From contig CM060126.1 in the NCBI GenBank assembly GCA_030522415.1, forward strand, positions 6,102,645 to 6,166,644: 64,000 bases of DNA. Direction: 5' to 3'. Origin of the DNA: Channallabes apus. Taxonomy: Eukaryota > Chordata > Actinopteri > Siluriformes > Clariidae. Shown here piece by piece: positions 49,346 to 60,629 of the stretch; position 1 is the stretch's first letter; each line of letters begins with the position of its first letter. Both the position numbers and the translations under genes were made by a program. The notes under the pieces were generated by a model that saw only the letters and a program-made list of their open reading frames with translations, was not told the DNA's origin and made no database searches.

Positions 49346-50184
49346 TGTCGACGTCATACCATTCCCATTGTGTAAGAATCCCACAGTGTGAGAGAGTAAA
49401 TATGCACAATTACTGCGCCTGCATTCCCTAGCAGTTTGCTGATAGACAAGGTCTGCGCACTATTTAAAAGCCCTCCAGATCTTTCACTCAGATTTAGCAG
49501 CAAAGATAAAAGTTGGCACATGGGAGAAAAAAAAACACACACACACACAGACAAAATGAAAATATTGCTGCTTATCTCATTCACAGTTATAAATATGCTA
49601 TTTTGGAATATTACTACAACCCAAGAAAGGCCCAGTGCCTAAGCCTGAACAAGAAGTGAACATGATGAGAATTAAGTACCCTATATGATTCCCTCTGAAG
49701 TGTTATTAATACATAAACGCACCACAATCAAGCATCATGATATACTGTAGAGGCGTAAATAAGTAGGCAGTTTCAAGTACCTCGTTTCAGAAAAGATTGC
49801 CTTTTCCTGGTTTCCTCTGCCATAACAAGACTGGACCCCATAAGGAAGGGTGAAACGTCCTTCATCAATGTCAATGAAAATCAGACGTATCCAGGTGCAA
49901 GAGCTTGAAGCTTGCGATGAGACCAAGGTATTTGAGTACAAGAGATACAGGACAGTCCTGCGCAATTTGTACAAATTTGTCAACAGGTAAGGCAGCCAAA
50001 TGCTTGGGATCCCAGTCCAGTAGGGTACCCCCCTGAAGGCTGACTCATATTTATTTATTATTTATACGATAATGATGGTGAAAGCTAGTTGGAGAAGCCC
50101 CCTGAAAAAATGTATGCCTAGGGCCCCAAAAGACTCTATAATCACCTGTGTTACAAATGCCAACTTAAGGCGGATCATCATCAT
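49346..50184. other. Intergenic DNA
   Basis: No gene recognised. A (CAT)n run begins near 50177. Confidence 0.5.
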
Positions 50185-50390
50185 CATCATCACCCAGGCA
50201 AATAAGAACCACTCTTCAACATCATCAGGTCACACACATCGTGCCTTGTATAGTCACGTAACCCTTCACGACCGCCTATGTAAGACCATCCTCCAAGGCA
50301 CAGTAGAAGAAACGCACCACAGAGTTAGCCGGTGCAAAACCTGGCTGAACATTGCCAAAGAATGGACTGTGAACTTGCTATAAGCTGATA
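50185..50390 (+). pseudogene. Non-LTR retrotransposon C-terminal fragment
   Basis: About 50258-50383 reads HVTLHDRLCKTILQGTVEE, then RCKTWLNIAKEWT. This resembles the end of fish LINE polyproteins, where 'LxKTILQGTVEGxRRRGRQxKxWxDNIKEWT' is common. Only about 60 codons remain. Confidence 0.55.
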
Positions 50391-51509
50391 AAGAGAATAG
50401 TGGAGAGACTTGGCAAGTCCATCCACCTCAGCGTTTGCATTCTGACTCCGGTGTGCGTTCAGATGTTTTGCTGCTCAGCATGGGCATTGAATAATAGGTT
50501 TTTTGTGTGTTTTTTAAATTACTCAGACATTCCTGTCAGTTTAAATCAACCTTCTCCTCTGCCCCCTCCCATCAACAAGGCATTTGTGCTTGCATAACTG
50601 CTGCTCACCAGATTTCTTCTATAATTCTAAGAAAATTCCGAGACTCTTGTGTGTGAAAATCACAGGAAATCAGCAGTCAAACCAGTTTCTCTGGCACGAA
50701 CAAACGTGCCACGAGCAAAATCACTGAGATCACAATTTTCCCATTATGTATTTGACATGTATCTACATGACATTGTGCATTGGGCTGCTGCCGTATGATT
50801 GCCTAATTTAACATGTTTCCATTACTAAAAGTACTATATAGATCAAATTAAAAAGTAGTCAGCTTTTTGAGTTTTTTTCTGCTCAAAGAAGCAAAAAAGA
50901 ATCTTGTTTGATTTTGTGCTCATCTAAAGTATGTTGAGCGAAAGAAAAATCTGTGCTTGCATGTACGCAAGACCACTACTTGGATGCAAAGCTGAGCATA
51001 CCACGGTGGTTTTTGGCATGATTTAGCTTCCCACATGTGTGGCTCAAGGAAATAGACATTCTGGCCCCCTACAATGGAGCCAAGTTGACAGATGACAGCC
51101 ATTTCTAGTGGATGAGCATTGTGGATCTGATGACGGGGCAAGGAAGTGGCTCGATTTCCTGTTGTCAAAGCTTGCTGGCCCAGGCACACCCAATCATAAA
51201 AACCCAACCGAACTCCTACAGCTGCCTAATTGGGAGTTTCCAGTGACCAGATACGTATGTGGATCCCAAAAAGGGTGTTTAGGCAGTTGGTTTGCTATAA
51301 CCTGGACCAGCCTGTTGACCTCAGCAGCTTTGTTCCTGGTAGAGGTCATCTTGGAGGCCTATCAAAACAGTGCAGCAGAGGAAGGTAGATGGGGCCATGC
51401 CACACACAATCCCAGCTCCCACAGCACTTCCAGGCCCTAGCCAAATAAATAACTTATATCGCTTAGTCAAGCCCTTTTCTAAAGAAACACATCTGGTGCA
51501 AACACAAAA
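50391..51509. other. Intergenic DNA
   Basis: A 110-codon open frame at 51108-51440 has no recognisable domain and no splice or promoter context. I treat it as chance or as part of an old repeat. Confidence 0.45.
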
Positions 51510-52215
51510 TAAAGATTATAGATGAACCAGATGCTGTCGCCCCCATGCATTCACTTATGTTTGTTGCTGGTGAAGTGGGTGACCACTTTATATCCCAGGG
51601 TGCCCTTTAATCTGAGTTTCTTTCTGGCTCTCTCTTTTAGTTATGCTGCCATAGCTGGTCTTGCCAAAGTTCCAACTCAAAGCATGTATATTAACTCTCT
51701 TTCCTCTCTGTCAAGTTATACATGGCACTCCTGGGATACCACCAATTCTGCCTGCTGGACCTGTCTGGTCGGTTTGAATGCTCAACTTCTGAGTGAAGGT
51801 CTCATCACATGAGAGGGCTCACTGCTGCTAAGCATGGATTCATATAGTTTGCTGAAAGATACAAAGAGCTTTATATGATACAAAGACTTTTGCTATAATG
51901 GTTTATGCTGGAAGATCAACGCTTCGTGAACTTTATGTTAACAAAGTTAATCTTCTTATCATACATTTACACTTTTTGGCCATTTAGCACACAGTTATAG
52001 AAAGGATTAATTTGTGGTCACATCATCTGATGTTACCCAAATGAGGGTGGGTTCCCTTTTGAGTCTGGTTTCTTTTAGGGGTTATCCCTCATGCAGTCTC
52101 AGGGAGTTTTCCCCTGCCACCATTTCAAGTTAACTTTTTTTTCAGATTTTTTTTTTTTTCATTTTATTTCTGTAAAGCTGCTTTGTGAAAAAGTCCATTG
52201 TTCCAAAAATCCAAT
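51510..52215 (+). mobile_element. Relic of a dispersed teleost repeat
   Basis: The text GGGTTCCCTTTTGAGTCTGG, TCTCAGGGAGTTTTCCCC, CTGTAAAGCTGCTTTGTGA and GTCCATTGTT near 52049-52202 is the recognisable 3' end of a repeat common in fish genomes. I know the pattern but cannot name the family with certainty. Confidence 0.5.
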
Positions 52216-52244
52216 CTTTTCTGAGTATATTTGCATATAACAAT

Positions 52245-52575
52245 GCACTAATTGTCCATAGCATTTAAACCATTAACATTAAAACCACCTAGGATTGGTG
52301 TCCCCATTCTGCCACCTGGCTCTGGGCCTTTGAGCCATATCTCTGCAGGGCCTCTGAGGTTGTGTTGTGGTTTTTGGCATCGGGATGTTGGCAATGGAAC
52401 CTCTGGGTGCTGTGTTACAGGTTTGGGCTCCAGTGGATTTGACCAGTTTGTCTAGCACATCACATGGGTGCTTGATCTAACTGATATCTGGGATTTGAGC
52501 CATGCATGAGGCTTGGATGCCCATGATCCTGTTACCAGTTGGCTGGTGATCACTCGTGTTTATGTCACTCTTCAT
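52245..52575 (-). mobile_element. Relic of a fish DNA transposon (same family as 60630)
   Basis: AACATTAAAACCACCTAGG, GTTGTGTTGTGGTTTTTGGC, TTTGTCTAGCACATCACATG and ATCTGGGATTTGAG match a recurrent fish Tc1-like element. The stretch covers the terminus and adjacent subterminal region, heavily mutated. Confidence 0.55.
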
Positions 52576-52639
52576 TTTCATATAATATACTGATCAGTAT
52601 ATTATACTGTATGAACATGTTATACTGTATACATAGGGA

Positions 52640-52945
52640 ATAATGGCTTAGTGATAATTGCTGTTGCTTTTAAATTCCATGATGTTCAAATCGTGCCTCC
52701 AGTCAATGCACATAGAGTTTTCATGTTCTCCTCATGCTTAGTGCTCCCCGGAGTCCTAAGACATGCGCTGTAGCCTGAGTGGTGCTTTCACGTTGCCTGC
52801 AGCGGATGATTAGGTGTGTGAGTGTGTGTGCACCAGTAGGTTAGCACAGCATCCAGGGTTGTCCTGTCTGTCCGCCCTAAGCTTCCTGAGAAAAGCTCCA
52901 GACCCCTACAACCAATAGGTTGGGGTCAATATGACAAGGAAATTG
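52640..52945 (+). mobile_element. Very old SINE family 1 copy
   Basis: GGAGTTTGCATG-like AGAGTTTTCATGTTCTCC, GTGTGTGAGTGTGTGTG, CATCCAGGGTTGTCC and AAAAGCTCCAGACCCC remain in order. Confidence 0.6.
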
Positions 52946-53921
52946 AATGAGTCAATTACATAATATTATACATACAGTACAATACAGCCAAAAATATGTG
53001 GACACTTGAATTTCACACCCAGAGAAAATAGATACATTTGTTGCTATTAGAAAAATTTCTTCTGCACTGGCTTTCCATTATATTTTAAAGCATGTCTATG
53101 GGGATTTGCTTATTCAGCACAAGACCATTAATTAAGTTAGACACTGAAATTAGGTTGGAAGGCCAGTTCAGGAGAGGTTGGGATCAGAGCTCTTTGCAGG
53201 CTAAACGAACTTTGGCTGACCATGTCTTCATGGAGAAAGTGTTGTTTATGTTGGATGACACGCCTTAACCTCTTAGTTTTTAATGAAAGTAAATTGTAAT
53301 AAAACAGCATGCAAAGACATCATACTGTATGTTAATTGTATGCTTTGAACCTTGTGGAATCAGGCAGGAGGAATATAAATGGATGTTTTGGTCATGTATT
53401 GTTTGTTTATTTTGTTTAAATTAATAGATAAAAGAAATAAAGATATGTCACTTCACTTTAAATGTATTCAGATACAAAGGGAACAGCCTGTATAAAATAA
53501 GAAGGAACAAGCAATGCCCATTTCTCTGAGTGCAAAGTAGCAGAAGGAACTGCGAAGAAAAAAAGGGGAAATAGCTGGCCTCTGACGTCAAAAGCATAGC
53601 AGTGGAAGTAATTTCCTTTTATAGCCACGCTCATTCTGTAGTGCATTTTTTCGTCCAGTGGGACGCGTCTTAGCAGGCTGGGATAGAGAGGGCCTCCCTG
53701 GTCATGACGCAAACACTATGAGAGAGTTAGTTTAGCAGAGTGGAATAGGGAAAAATCCCCTTTTAAAACCTCATACTTTTACTTTTATTCTGAAAAGTAA
53801 AAGTAAGATCTACAGAGTACATAGGAGAATAAAGATGTTATCTGCAGCCTTATATTTTATTGGAAGAAGACAAGAAATAAAAACAGGAAGAAAACCGAAA
53901 TTCGGTTACATAATGATTTCT
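52946..53921. other. Intergenic DNA
   Basis: No gene recognised. Confidence 0.5.
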
Positions 53922-53963
53922 GGGGCGGGGGGGGGGGGGGGGGGGGGGGGATGGGGGGGGGGG
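53922..53963. repeat. Poly-G tract
   Basis: G4-C-G24-AT-G11. Potential G-quadruplex on the plus strand; also a site of likely assembly or length error. Confidence 0.95.
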
Positions 53964-56250
53964 TGAATTAAGCAACAAAGTTATTCAGAGGATCTTCTCA
54001 ATCTGGGCATATAAAGTGAGCGTCTGCTATGGACGGGAATATAGTAAAAATCATATGACTATCAAGAAACAGTCCTTAAAATAGCATGAATTTTACAGGA
54101 AGCTTAAATGGGATTGTAACCATTTGGGTGGAAACCGCCCCTCTTACCCACACTGAGAATATTTCACCACACATGCAATGCATTTGGCAGTAGTGGACTC
54201 TTATTTAAGCTCGCTCCCCCCTACTTTTTCATACTTTTGACCGCATTGTCCTCTACATTCTCTGGAGTTGTGTTGTTCTTGGCAGTTGAGCCCCTCGACA
54301 GGCCTTAACAGCACCTTGCGCAGGCAGAACAGAAAGCAGACAAGTTTCCATGACGCTGTGTTCTTTGCGCAATTCTCCCCAATGCTCCTTAAGTATGAGA
54401 CCTACTTCCACATTTTTATTTTTATTTTTTTTGCACTTCTCCTCAGTGGAAGCAAAAAGGAAAAGCATTTGAAGAAGTATAACTACTGACTTAACTCCAT
54501 ATTGTCAATAATTCTATTTAGGTGATGAAGCAAGCAGAGTTTATCGACCAATTTGGACAATATTTAGTGGTTTTTATTCCAACACTGTAACAATTAGCTT
54601 ACTGACAAGCAAAATATTTCGTATAATAGACCAAATAAATGTCAGAGAATCCTACTTTTTTTTCTTTCAACACTGCAGTTCATAACAGTATTACATTACA
54701 CAAGTTATAAATCAATCACTGTATTTGTTTGCCTTCTAGTGCACGTAGATAAAGGTTTATGAACAGACAAGTGAGGTTAAAGTGCAACACAATAGGCTCT
54801 AGACAGTTAAACATTAATAAAAAATTATTGGGGAAGTGATGACTGATGACTGAAGCTGAGCTTGTTCAAAAAAAAAACCTGCGTCATATGTGGTTAAGCC
54901 ATTGGGTGGCATGTGATATGGATAAAAAGATCAGCGTGATTATAATACATGTAGCAATAAGCAAATATATCATCTAATCTCTTATATTCTTGCTTGTTGG
55001 ATTACAAACTCAGAAAATAAAAAATAATAAATAAATAACTTAATTAATTAATAAATAGACTTCAAAACAACTATCCTTGTCTGGGGTTGCTGTAGATTCT
55101 CACTTGATATTTATGGCACTTAAATCACAGTAATAGTTTAGAATAATTCATCACAGTTACTGTGTACTATACTTCATGATGAGGGTGTTTAATGGAGTTA
55201 AGACAGAAGGACAGTTATGGACAATATTTTTCGTTCACTTAAAAATACAAGAAATGTAAGTTGCAAACAATCCAAAAAACATAACAGCTCTTTAGAAGTT
55301 TATTATTTGTCATGAAAATGGATTGAGATGGATTGCAAACTGTATTTAATCTAACCTAGTGTTTCAATTGCTATATACTGAACGCAGATGGATTTGCATC
55401 TAACAGGCAAAATTCATCAAGCTCTATGGTCTGCTCAGTGTTATTATGTCTTAGAGACACAGCTTTAAGGAATCATAAAACAGCTGTGTGTGTTTACCCT
55501 GTCAGGCACAATAAGACCCCTTGTCCAGTGAAGCAGAATACATCCAGTGGCTACTTATTTGCTTAAACCGGACTGCTTCTGTTGTTATGGTAACACATCC
55601 GGTGTGCCTGTTGACATACAAGAAGAAGACCTAAATGGGCTAAGTGTATTTAACTCTTTACTGGCATCATATGGAGAAAACCTAAAACAAGGTACTTTTT
55701 ATTGAGAAAACAAATTTTTTTTATCAGTTACAGTGTAACATAACATGAGCTTTGAAGATGCATACAAATATTACTTTTGCTATTCTTTTTGCATATTTTG
55801 CCATTTTATAAGTCACTCGAATGGCATTTTCAGTCTGGCATTTGGTGCATGCCACTGATCCCTGATTTCACATACAAACAGTACCATATGTGAAAGCAAT
55901 CCTCTCCTGGATTCAAGCAATGAGTGAATTATTAGATGAACTTTGCACGTTACTTTTTAGTTCAAGAGGATGTAAACAAAAAAGGAATGTTCTGAGGATG
56001 GCCTTAAATAGGTGACAGAAAAGGGTGATGCTGGGCAAGCCAGGGTCAACATTCAAACAACAGTGGTTTAGCCAATATGTAGGGCACCAATATGTAACAT
56101 TTTCATCATATTTTAATATATTATGATAATCATAATATATTTATAATAATATATCTGCTTTCTGACAATTAAATGCTGTTTTTAGAACTTTCTTTGCTAT
56201 GAGTTTCATACTGCTGGGTTGTGAGACAGAATGAGACAAACATGACCAAA
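53964..56250. other. Intergenic DNA downstream of the minus-strand ZFP36 gene
   Basis: No gene or clear mobile element. 54000-54520 and 55480-55660 are somewhat more complex than the AT-rich remainder. Confidence 0.45.
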
Positions 56251-56267
56251 GTAAATTTTCTACATAA

Positions 56268-57078
56268 TTTATTTAATAATTCTTTGGGAAATTATTATTA
56301 AATCCATCATTTTGTGGCAACACTTTTCATACCCCAACATGTGCTGATAAATAAGTAAAAAATACATCGCTATTACTTTAATAAATACTTAATAAATACA
56401 TTGGTTAAGTCTATACAATTACAAAACATTGCAAATGAAGGCATTCTAAACTACGGAAATACTGTGCTGTTACAGTCCCTGATGAAAAAAAAACAACACT
56501 CAGACAAGTCTTGTCTGCAAAAAAAATTTAAAAATACATTTGTTGTGTGTAAATTATGATACAGGGAGGTTTTTACCAAAAGGCTGTCAAGATCCAAGGC
56601 AAAAAAAACATAGGCACAATAGATCATAATGCTTTGGTTAAATGCTACATATCTCCCAGTAGAGGTAAAGTGCATTTCTTAGTGAGTACATGTAATAGCT
56701 ATCATTTCCATGTTTGTCACATTGCTGGTTGAGTAGCCTAGAAATTATCTTCTTTGTGTCAGCTGATTGTTTGGAATGGGCAAAGACACAAGCTCTGCTT
56801 ACGTCAGTAGCACTAATATGGCACCTGATGCCTTTGACCAATGTCTGTGGTAAAATTCGCCATTAGCAAAGCAAGCAAGTGGAAGACACAATGGTAGAAA
56901 GTACATAAACGCAATAAAAATACATAGCTTTAGACTGCAAGTGTGTATCAAAATAAATTTCTTATAGACAGTAATTAAAGTAAATAAATAAACAAAAATA
57001 TTAAGAGTTTTCATTTTACTGTCATATTAAAGAGTCCTTGAAAAAGACTTGTGATTCCAAAAACGTCCATTAAAAAAA
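56268..57078 (-). promoter_or_regulatory. 3' UTR of the minus-strand ZFP36 gene: AU-rich elements and poly(A) signal
   Basis: Read on the minus strand, a perfect ARE nonamer UUAUUUAUU lies at 56991-56983 within TTTATTTATTTA. A second cluster of ATTTA pentamers covers about 56400-56345. A canonical AATAAA is at 56273-56268, giving a 3' UTR of about 0.8 kb. These are consensus ZFP36 targets, so the mRNA is likely short-lived and autoregulated. Confidence 0.65.
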
Positions 57079-58387
57079 TTATTCAGAAACAGACATGCGA
57101 GCAAAAACAGTGAGGCGTTTGTTGGCTACATTTTCAAAAGTGGGGGATTCAGAGCCACTTGAGCTCCCTGTGCTGCTGTAGCTCTCATGGTCTGAGAGAG
57201 ACTCGTCGGAGGCAAAGCGCTGCATGTTGGCATGGCCGTACCCAAAGGCACTGCTTCGGTTCTCCTTCGCAGCACATTTGCCTACCAACGGCTCAAAGTT
57301 TGTTCCTTGGCCCCACACACAGTGTGACTTCTGAGGCTCTGTTAGCAAAGTATGGGCATCGCTCTCAACTCGGATCTGTGGGAATGGAAACATATCACGA
57401 GTTGTGTCGTTAAATGCAGGGGACAAGATGTCAGCTGGCGGAGGAGAAACTGATGGCGCACGGCTAAAACCCATAGATTCGTAGGATGCTGGTGGGGAGA
57501 CACTGCGAGAGCCGAGGAACCCGGCAAAGCTTACGCTCTGGCGGAGAACTCGCCCTTGGTGGCTGGCAGGTGTTTGGGACTTCTGGTTGAGTGTTTGAGG
57601 ATAGGAGAGTTTCTCCTCGTGGATAAAGTGGCAGCGGCTTCCGTAGGGACAGTATCCAAAGTTGTAGAATGTGCGACACGCCTCTGTTTTATATTTCGGA
57701 TGGCGGTAGAGACCTCGAAGCTCATTTTCGCCGTGCGCAAACTGACACTTGTTACCATACTTGCAGCTGCCGTTCTCTTGGAAACTTCGGCACAGCTCAG
57801 TCTTGTACCGGTTTGAAGCCTGAGGAGCTAAAGGTGGGAATCCAGGTGGTGGTGGAAGTTCGAGAGACTTCATCTTGTTGTTGGATACGCTGGGTATGTA
57901 GTTATCAGTCAGACTCATAGACCTGTCAGCCCTGAATGGATACTGAGGCTTTTTTGGCATGTTCTCGCTCCATATGTCAAATGACCAGCTGACCGAGTCC
58001 TCGCTTAGTTTCTCAGAGCTGAGGCTCTTCTGGGAGAAGCAGGAAGACAGCTGACGGGACGGTGTTGTTTTCGTTTGTTGTTTTGAAAAATCATCATTCA
58101 GGCTGATCTGAATCAGGTTCTGAAAAGAAAAGTCGAAGACAGTTTGAATAAAAGTCAACACAAACAACATCTGCAAATCTGCCACGTAGGTCAAGCGAGC
58201 TAAACTACGCAACAGAGCAAAGAAGAAGAAGAAGAAGCTGCCAACTTCAGTCTGAGGCAGCACAGGAGAGTGAGAGAGAGAGAGAGAGAGAGTGAGAGAG
58301 GACAAAAATAGAAACAAAACAATAACAAAAAAAAATAAGTCTCGGTAAGTAACTTACGCGAAGAATTTCTCCGTAGTTGTCCGACAT
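57079..58387 (-). CDS. zfp36: ZFP36 (tristetraprolin)-like CCCH zinc-finger mRNA-decay activator
   Basis: Same role as the plus-strand paralog: cytoplasmic ARE-binding protein recruiting CCR4-NOT. Exon 1 is 58387-58358 (MSDNYGEILR), donor CGC|GTAAGT; exon 2 is 58119-57079, acceptor CTTTTCAG|AAC, across a 238-bp intron. The 356-aa product has an N-terminal leucine-rich export-like segment, a Ser site in RADRSMSL (about 73-80), and the motif PPPPGFPPLAP just before the fingers, shared with mammalian tristetraprolin (PPPPGFAPLAP). Two CX8CX5CX3H fingers lie at about 120-139 and 158-177, with lead-ins RYKTEL and KYKTEA (normally KYKTEL). A 14-3-3/MK2-type site VLRQSVSFAG is at about 201-210. The C terminus RLTVFARMSVSE matches the CNOT1-binding motif and ends as expected. 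A longer open frame upstream of exon 2 is intronic read-through. The TTP assignment rests on motifs, not on phylogeny. Confidence 0.92.
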
Positions 58388-58449
58388 ACTTCAGTTACGA
58401 CAGAGTCGACAGCGTTGGTGTGAAAGTGTGGCGAAGCACTGCAGGCTAT

Positions 58450-58560
58450 GAGTGTGTGACGTGTGAGTCTCTCGCTCGGTATTTATGCTCTCTCTCCGCT
58501 GGGTCTGGGTGGGTTCACACACACTCCTCCCTGCGCGGGACGACGTAACTACGGTAATAG
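58450..58560 (-). promoter_or_regulatory. Promoter of the minus-strand ZFP36 gene
   Basis: On the minus strand, CATAAATA (58487-58480) is a good TATA box about 95 bp before the ATG, placing the start near 58452 and a leader of about 65 nt. A CRE-like TTACGTCG lies upstream at about 58549-58542, and a TGACG half-site (plus strand 58457-58461) near the start. The compact TATA/CRE layout fits an immediate-early gene. TG/GA microsatellites sit immediately upstream (58569-58607). Confidence 0.65.
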
Positions 58561-58568
58561 CTGTGTTC

Positions 58569-58606
<38 letters not shown>

Positions 58607-58953
58607 GCAGTTGGGCGGCAGGAAAAACGTTTCAGTTTCGTCGAGCGTTTAAATAACACGAAAGCTCCACTCCAGCGCGTGCGTTTACCGTAAGCTGTAA
58701 CTACGTGTGTCGCAAGAAAGTTCTCGATTACGGGCAATATTATATAACAAGAACCCATAGACTCTATAGTGTTTATGTTTCCTCTAGAGAAGTCGCGCCG
58801 TTTGATGTTTATATACATTTTAGTAATAAAAATCTCCATGGATATATTTACTGAATGTTAATATGTGGATACATTCTACTATTGTGTATAAACTCATTAT
58901 TTAAGTGTAAGAAAGAGAAGTATTCTGCTGATCTTACACTTAAATAGCAATAT

Positions 58954-58989
<36 letters not shown>

Positions 58990-58992
<3 letters not shown>

Positions 58993-59514
58993 ATATAAGT
59001 TTGGATACACCTTCTCATCTATCTGTCAGTGTGTTTTCTTCATTTTCATGACCATTTACATTGGTAGATTCTCACTGAAGGCATCAAAACTATGAATGAA
59101 CACATGTGGAGTTATGTACTTAACAAAAAAAGGTCTCCACAGTCACCGGACCTCAACCCAATCGAGATGGTTTGGGGTGAACTGGACCGCAGAGTGAAGG
59201 CAAACGGGCCAACAAGTGCTAAACACCTCTGGGAACTCCTTCAAGACTGTTGGAAACCATTTCAGGTGACGACCTCTTGAAGCTCATCGAGAGAATGCCA
59301 AGAGTGTGCAAAGCAGTAATCAGAGCAAAGGGTGGCTATTTTGAAGAAACTAGAATATAAAACATGTTTTCAGTTATTTCACCTTTTTTTGTTAAGTACA
59401 TAACTCCACATGTGGTCATTCATAGTTTTGATGCCTACAGTGAGAATCTACCGATGTAAATGGTCATGAAAATAAAGAGTTGAATGAGTGAAGGTGTGTC
59501 CAAACTTTTTGCCT

Positions 59515-59518
<4 letters not shown>
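58990..59518 (+). mobile_element. Internally deleted Tc1-like element at the palindrome centre
   Basis: Long inverted termini (AGTTTGGATACACCTTCTCA left, and TGAAGGTGTGTCCAAACTTT right), each about 130 bp, sharing CATTTTCATGACCATTTACA and the AACTATGAATGA region. It is bordered by TA on both sides, as Tc1 insertions require. Confidence 0.8.
59128..59360 (+). pseudogene. Tc1-like transposase C-terminal remnant
   Basis: Reads SPQSPDLNPIEMVWGELDRR (third catalytic residue in NPIE), then a frameshift near 59262 into GDDLLKLIERMPRVCKAVI and AKGGYFEETRI, stopping at 59360. All upstream coding sequence has been lost. Confidence 0.85.
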
Positions 59519-59560
<42 letters not shown>

Positions 59561-59724
59561 CACACACACATACCTGTATTACTATTTAAGTGTAAGATCA
59601 GCAGAAAACGATATATTTCTCTTTCTTATACTTAAATCATGAGTGTATACACAATTGTAGAATGTATACACATTTTAACATACAGTAAATATATGCATGA
59701 AGATTTTATTACTAAAATTTATAT

Positions 59725-60629
59725 TTATATATTTATAAATACTTTGTTGGAATTTCCTTTGGAATCAATCAAGTATCTGTACATATATACATATAGTATG
59801 CGGGGGGCTGGACAATGAAACTGAAACACTGGCCAATTTAGTATTGGAGGTTTCATGGCTAAATTTGACCAGCCTGGTGGTTAATCTTCATTGATTGCAC
59901 CGTGCATTCCACCAGTGTGAAGGTTTAATTAGCAGAGTAATAGCACAGTTTTGCTTAAAATATTGCAATGCACACAACATTGTGGGCGACATATAAAGAC
60001 AGATAAATGCATACAATAGATAGCCACCCTATACAGTTCAGTACACAGTACACAAAACAACATTACTCCAGGACCAGGATGTTACATACAGCATAAATTA
60101 ACAAAACTAGCTAAGACAAAAACCTAATTATCTCACCACCTAGGACAACAAATTAACACCATATATTAAGCAAACTATCTCAGAACTGTACAAAAAGTAA
60201 AAAAAAAAAAAAAAAGACAACAAAAAATAATGCATGTGCAAATGAGAGCAACAACACGTCGCAATGCAATATTCTGTGATAATGAGTTGAGGTAGTGCAA
60301 ATTAATTGTCCATGGGATGATGGATGAAAAACAGTAAATATTTATTGTTACGTAGGAGCAAAGATAAAAAAAAGAGATTACTTACTCATATTACTATTAA
60401 AGTGTTAGTATATATCCGTGGAATGTACACACAATTACTGTATATGCATACATTTTATTACTAAATTTATATACTGTAAATATCTAATAGGGTAACTACT
60501 GACATCTTTAAAAGAAACATATACTAATACTACAAATTGGTGCCATAACTGAATTAGAGTTCTTAAAAAGGTCATAGATAACTGTTGAAGTGTGTATACA
60601 TTTTTTGGACCTCTCCGTATGTATATATA
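59725..60629. other. Intergenic DNA with a degenerate half copy of the palindrome arm
   Basis: 60385-60485 resembles the right arm of the palindrome (TTACTATTAAAGTG, ATACATTTTATTACTAAATTT). GGACAATGAAACTGAAACAC near 59812 is a familiar terminus of fish Tc1-like elements. No gene. Confidence 0.5.

Larger units (their letters stand above)
58811..59724. repeat. 0.9-kb inverted repeat (palindrome)
   Basis: Left arm 58811-59134 and right arm 59381-59724 are complementary with moderate divergence, around a 246-nt centre. The outer arms share TTTTAGTAATAAAA, CATATATTTACTG-like, ACATTCTAC(T/A)ATTGTGTATA and ATCTTACACTTAAATAG. Both then carry a microsatellite ((GT)n 58956-58989 left, (TA)n 59519-59554 right), and inside lie the inner Tc1-type inverted termini. 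It begins 0.35 kb upstream of the ZFP36 TATA box. Confidence 0.88.

Noticed and set aside
51108..51440. 110-codon plus-strand open frame as a gene
   Set aside because: No domain, no start context, and placed beside old repeats.
58120..58317. Extended N-terminus for the minus-strand ZFP36 protein (412-residue reading)
   Set aside because: The upstream part is intron: a TTTTCAG acceptor precedes the conserved region, and exon 1 with MSDNYGEILR and a GTAAGT donor lies further upstream.
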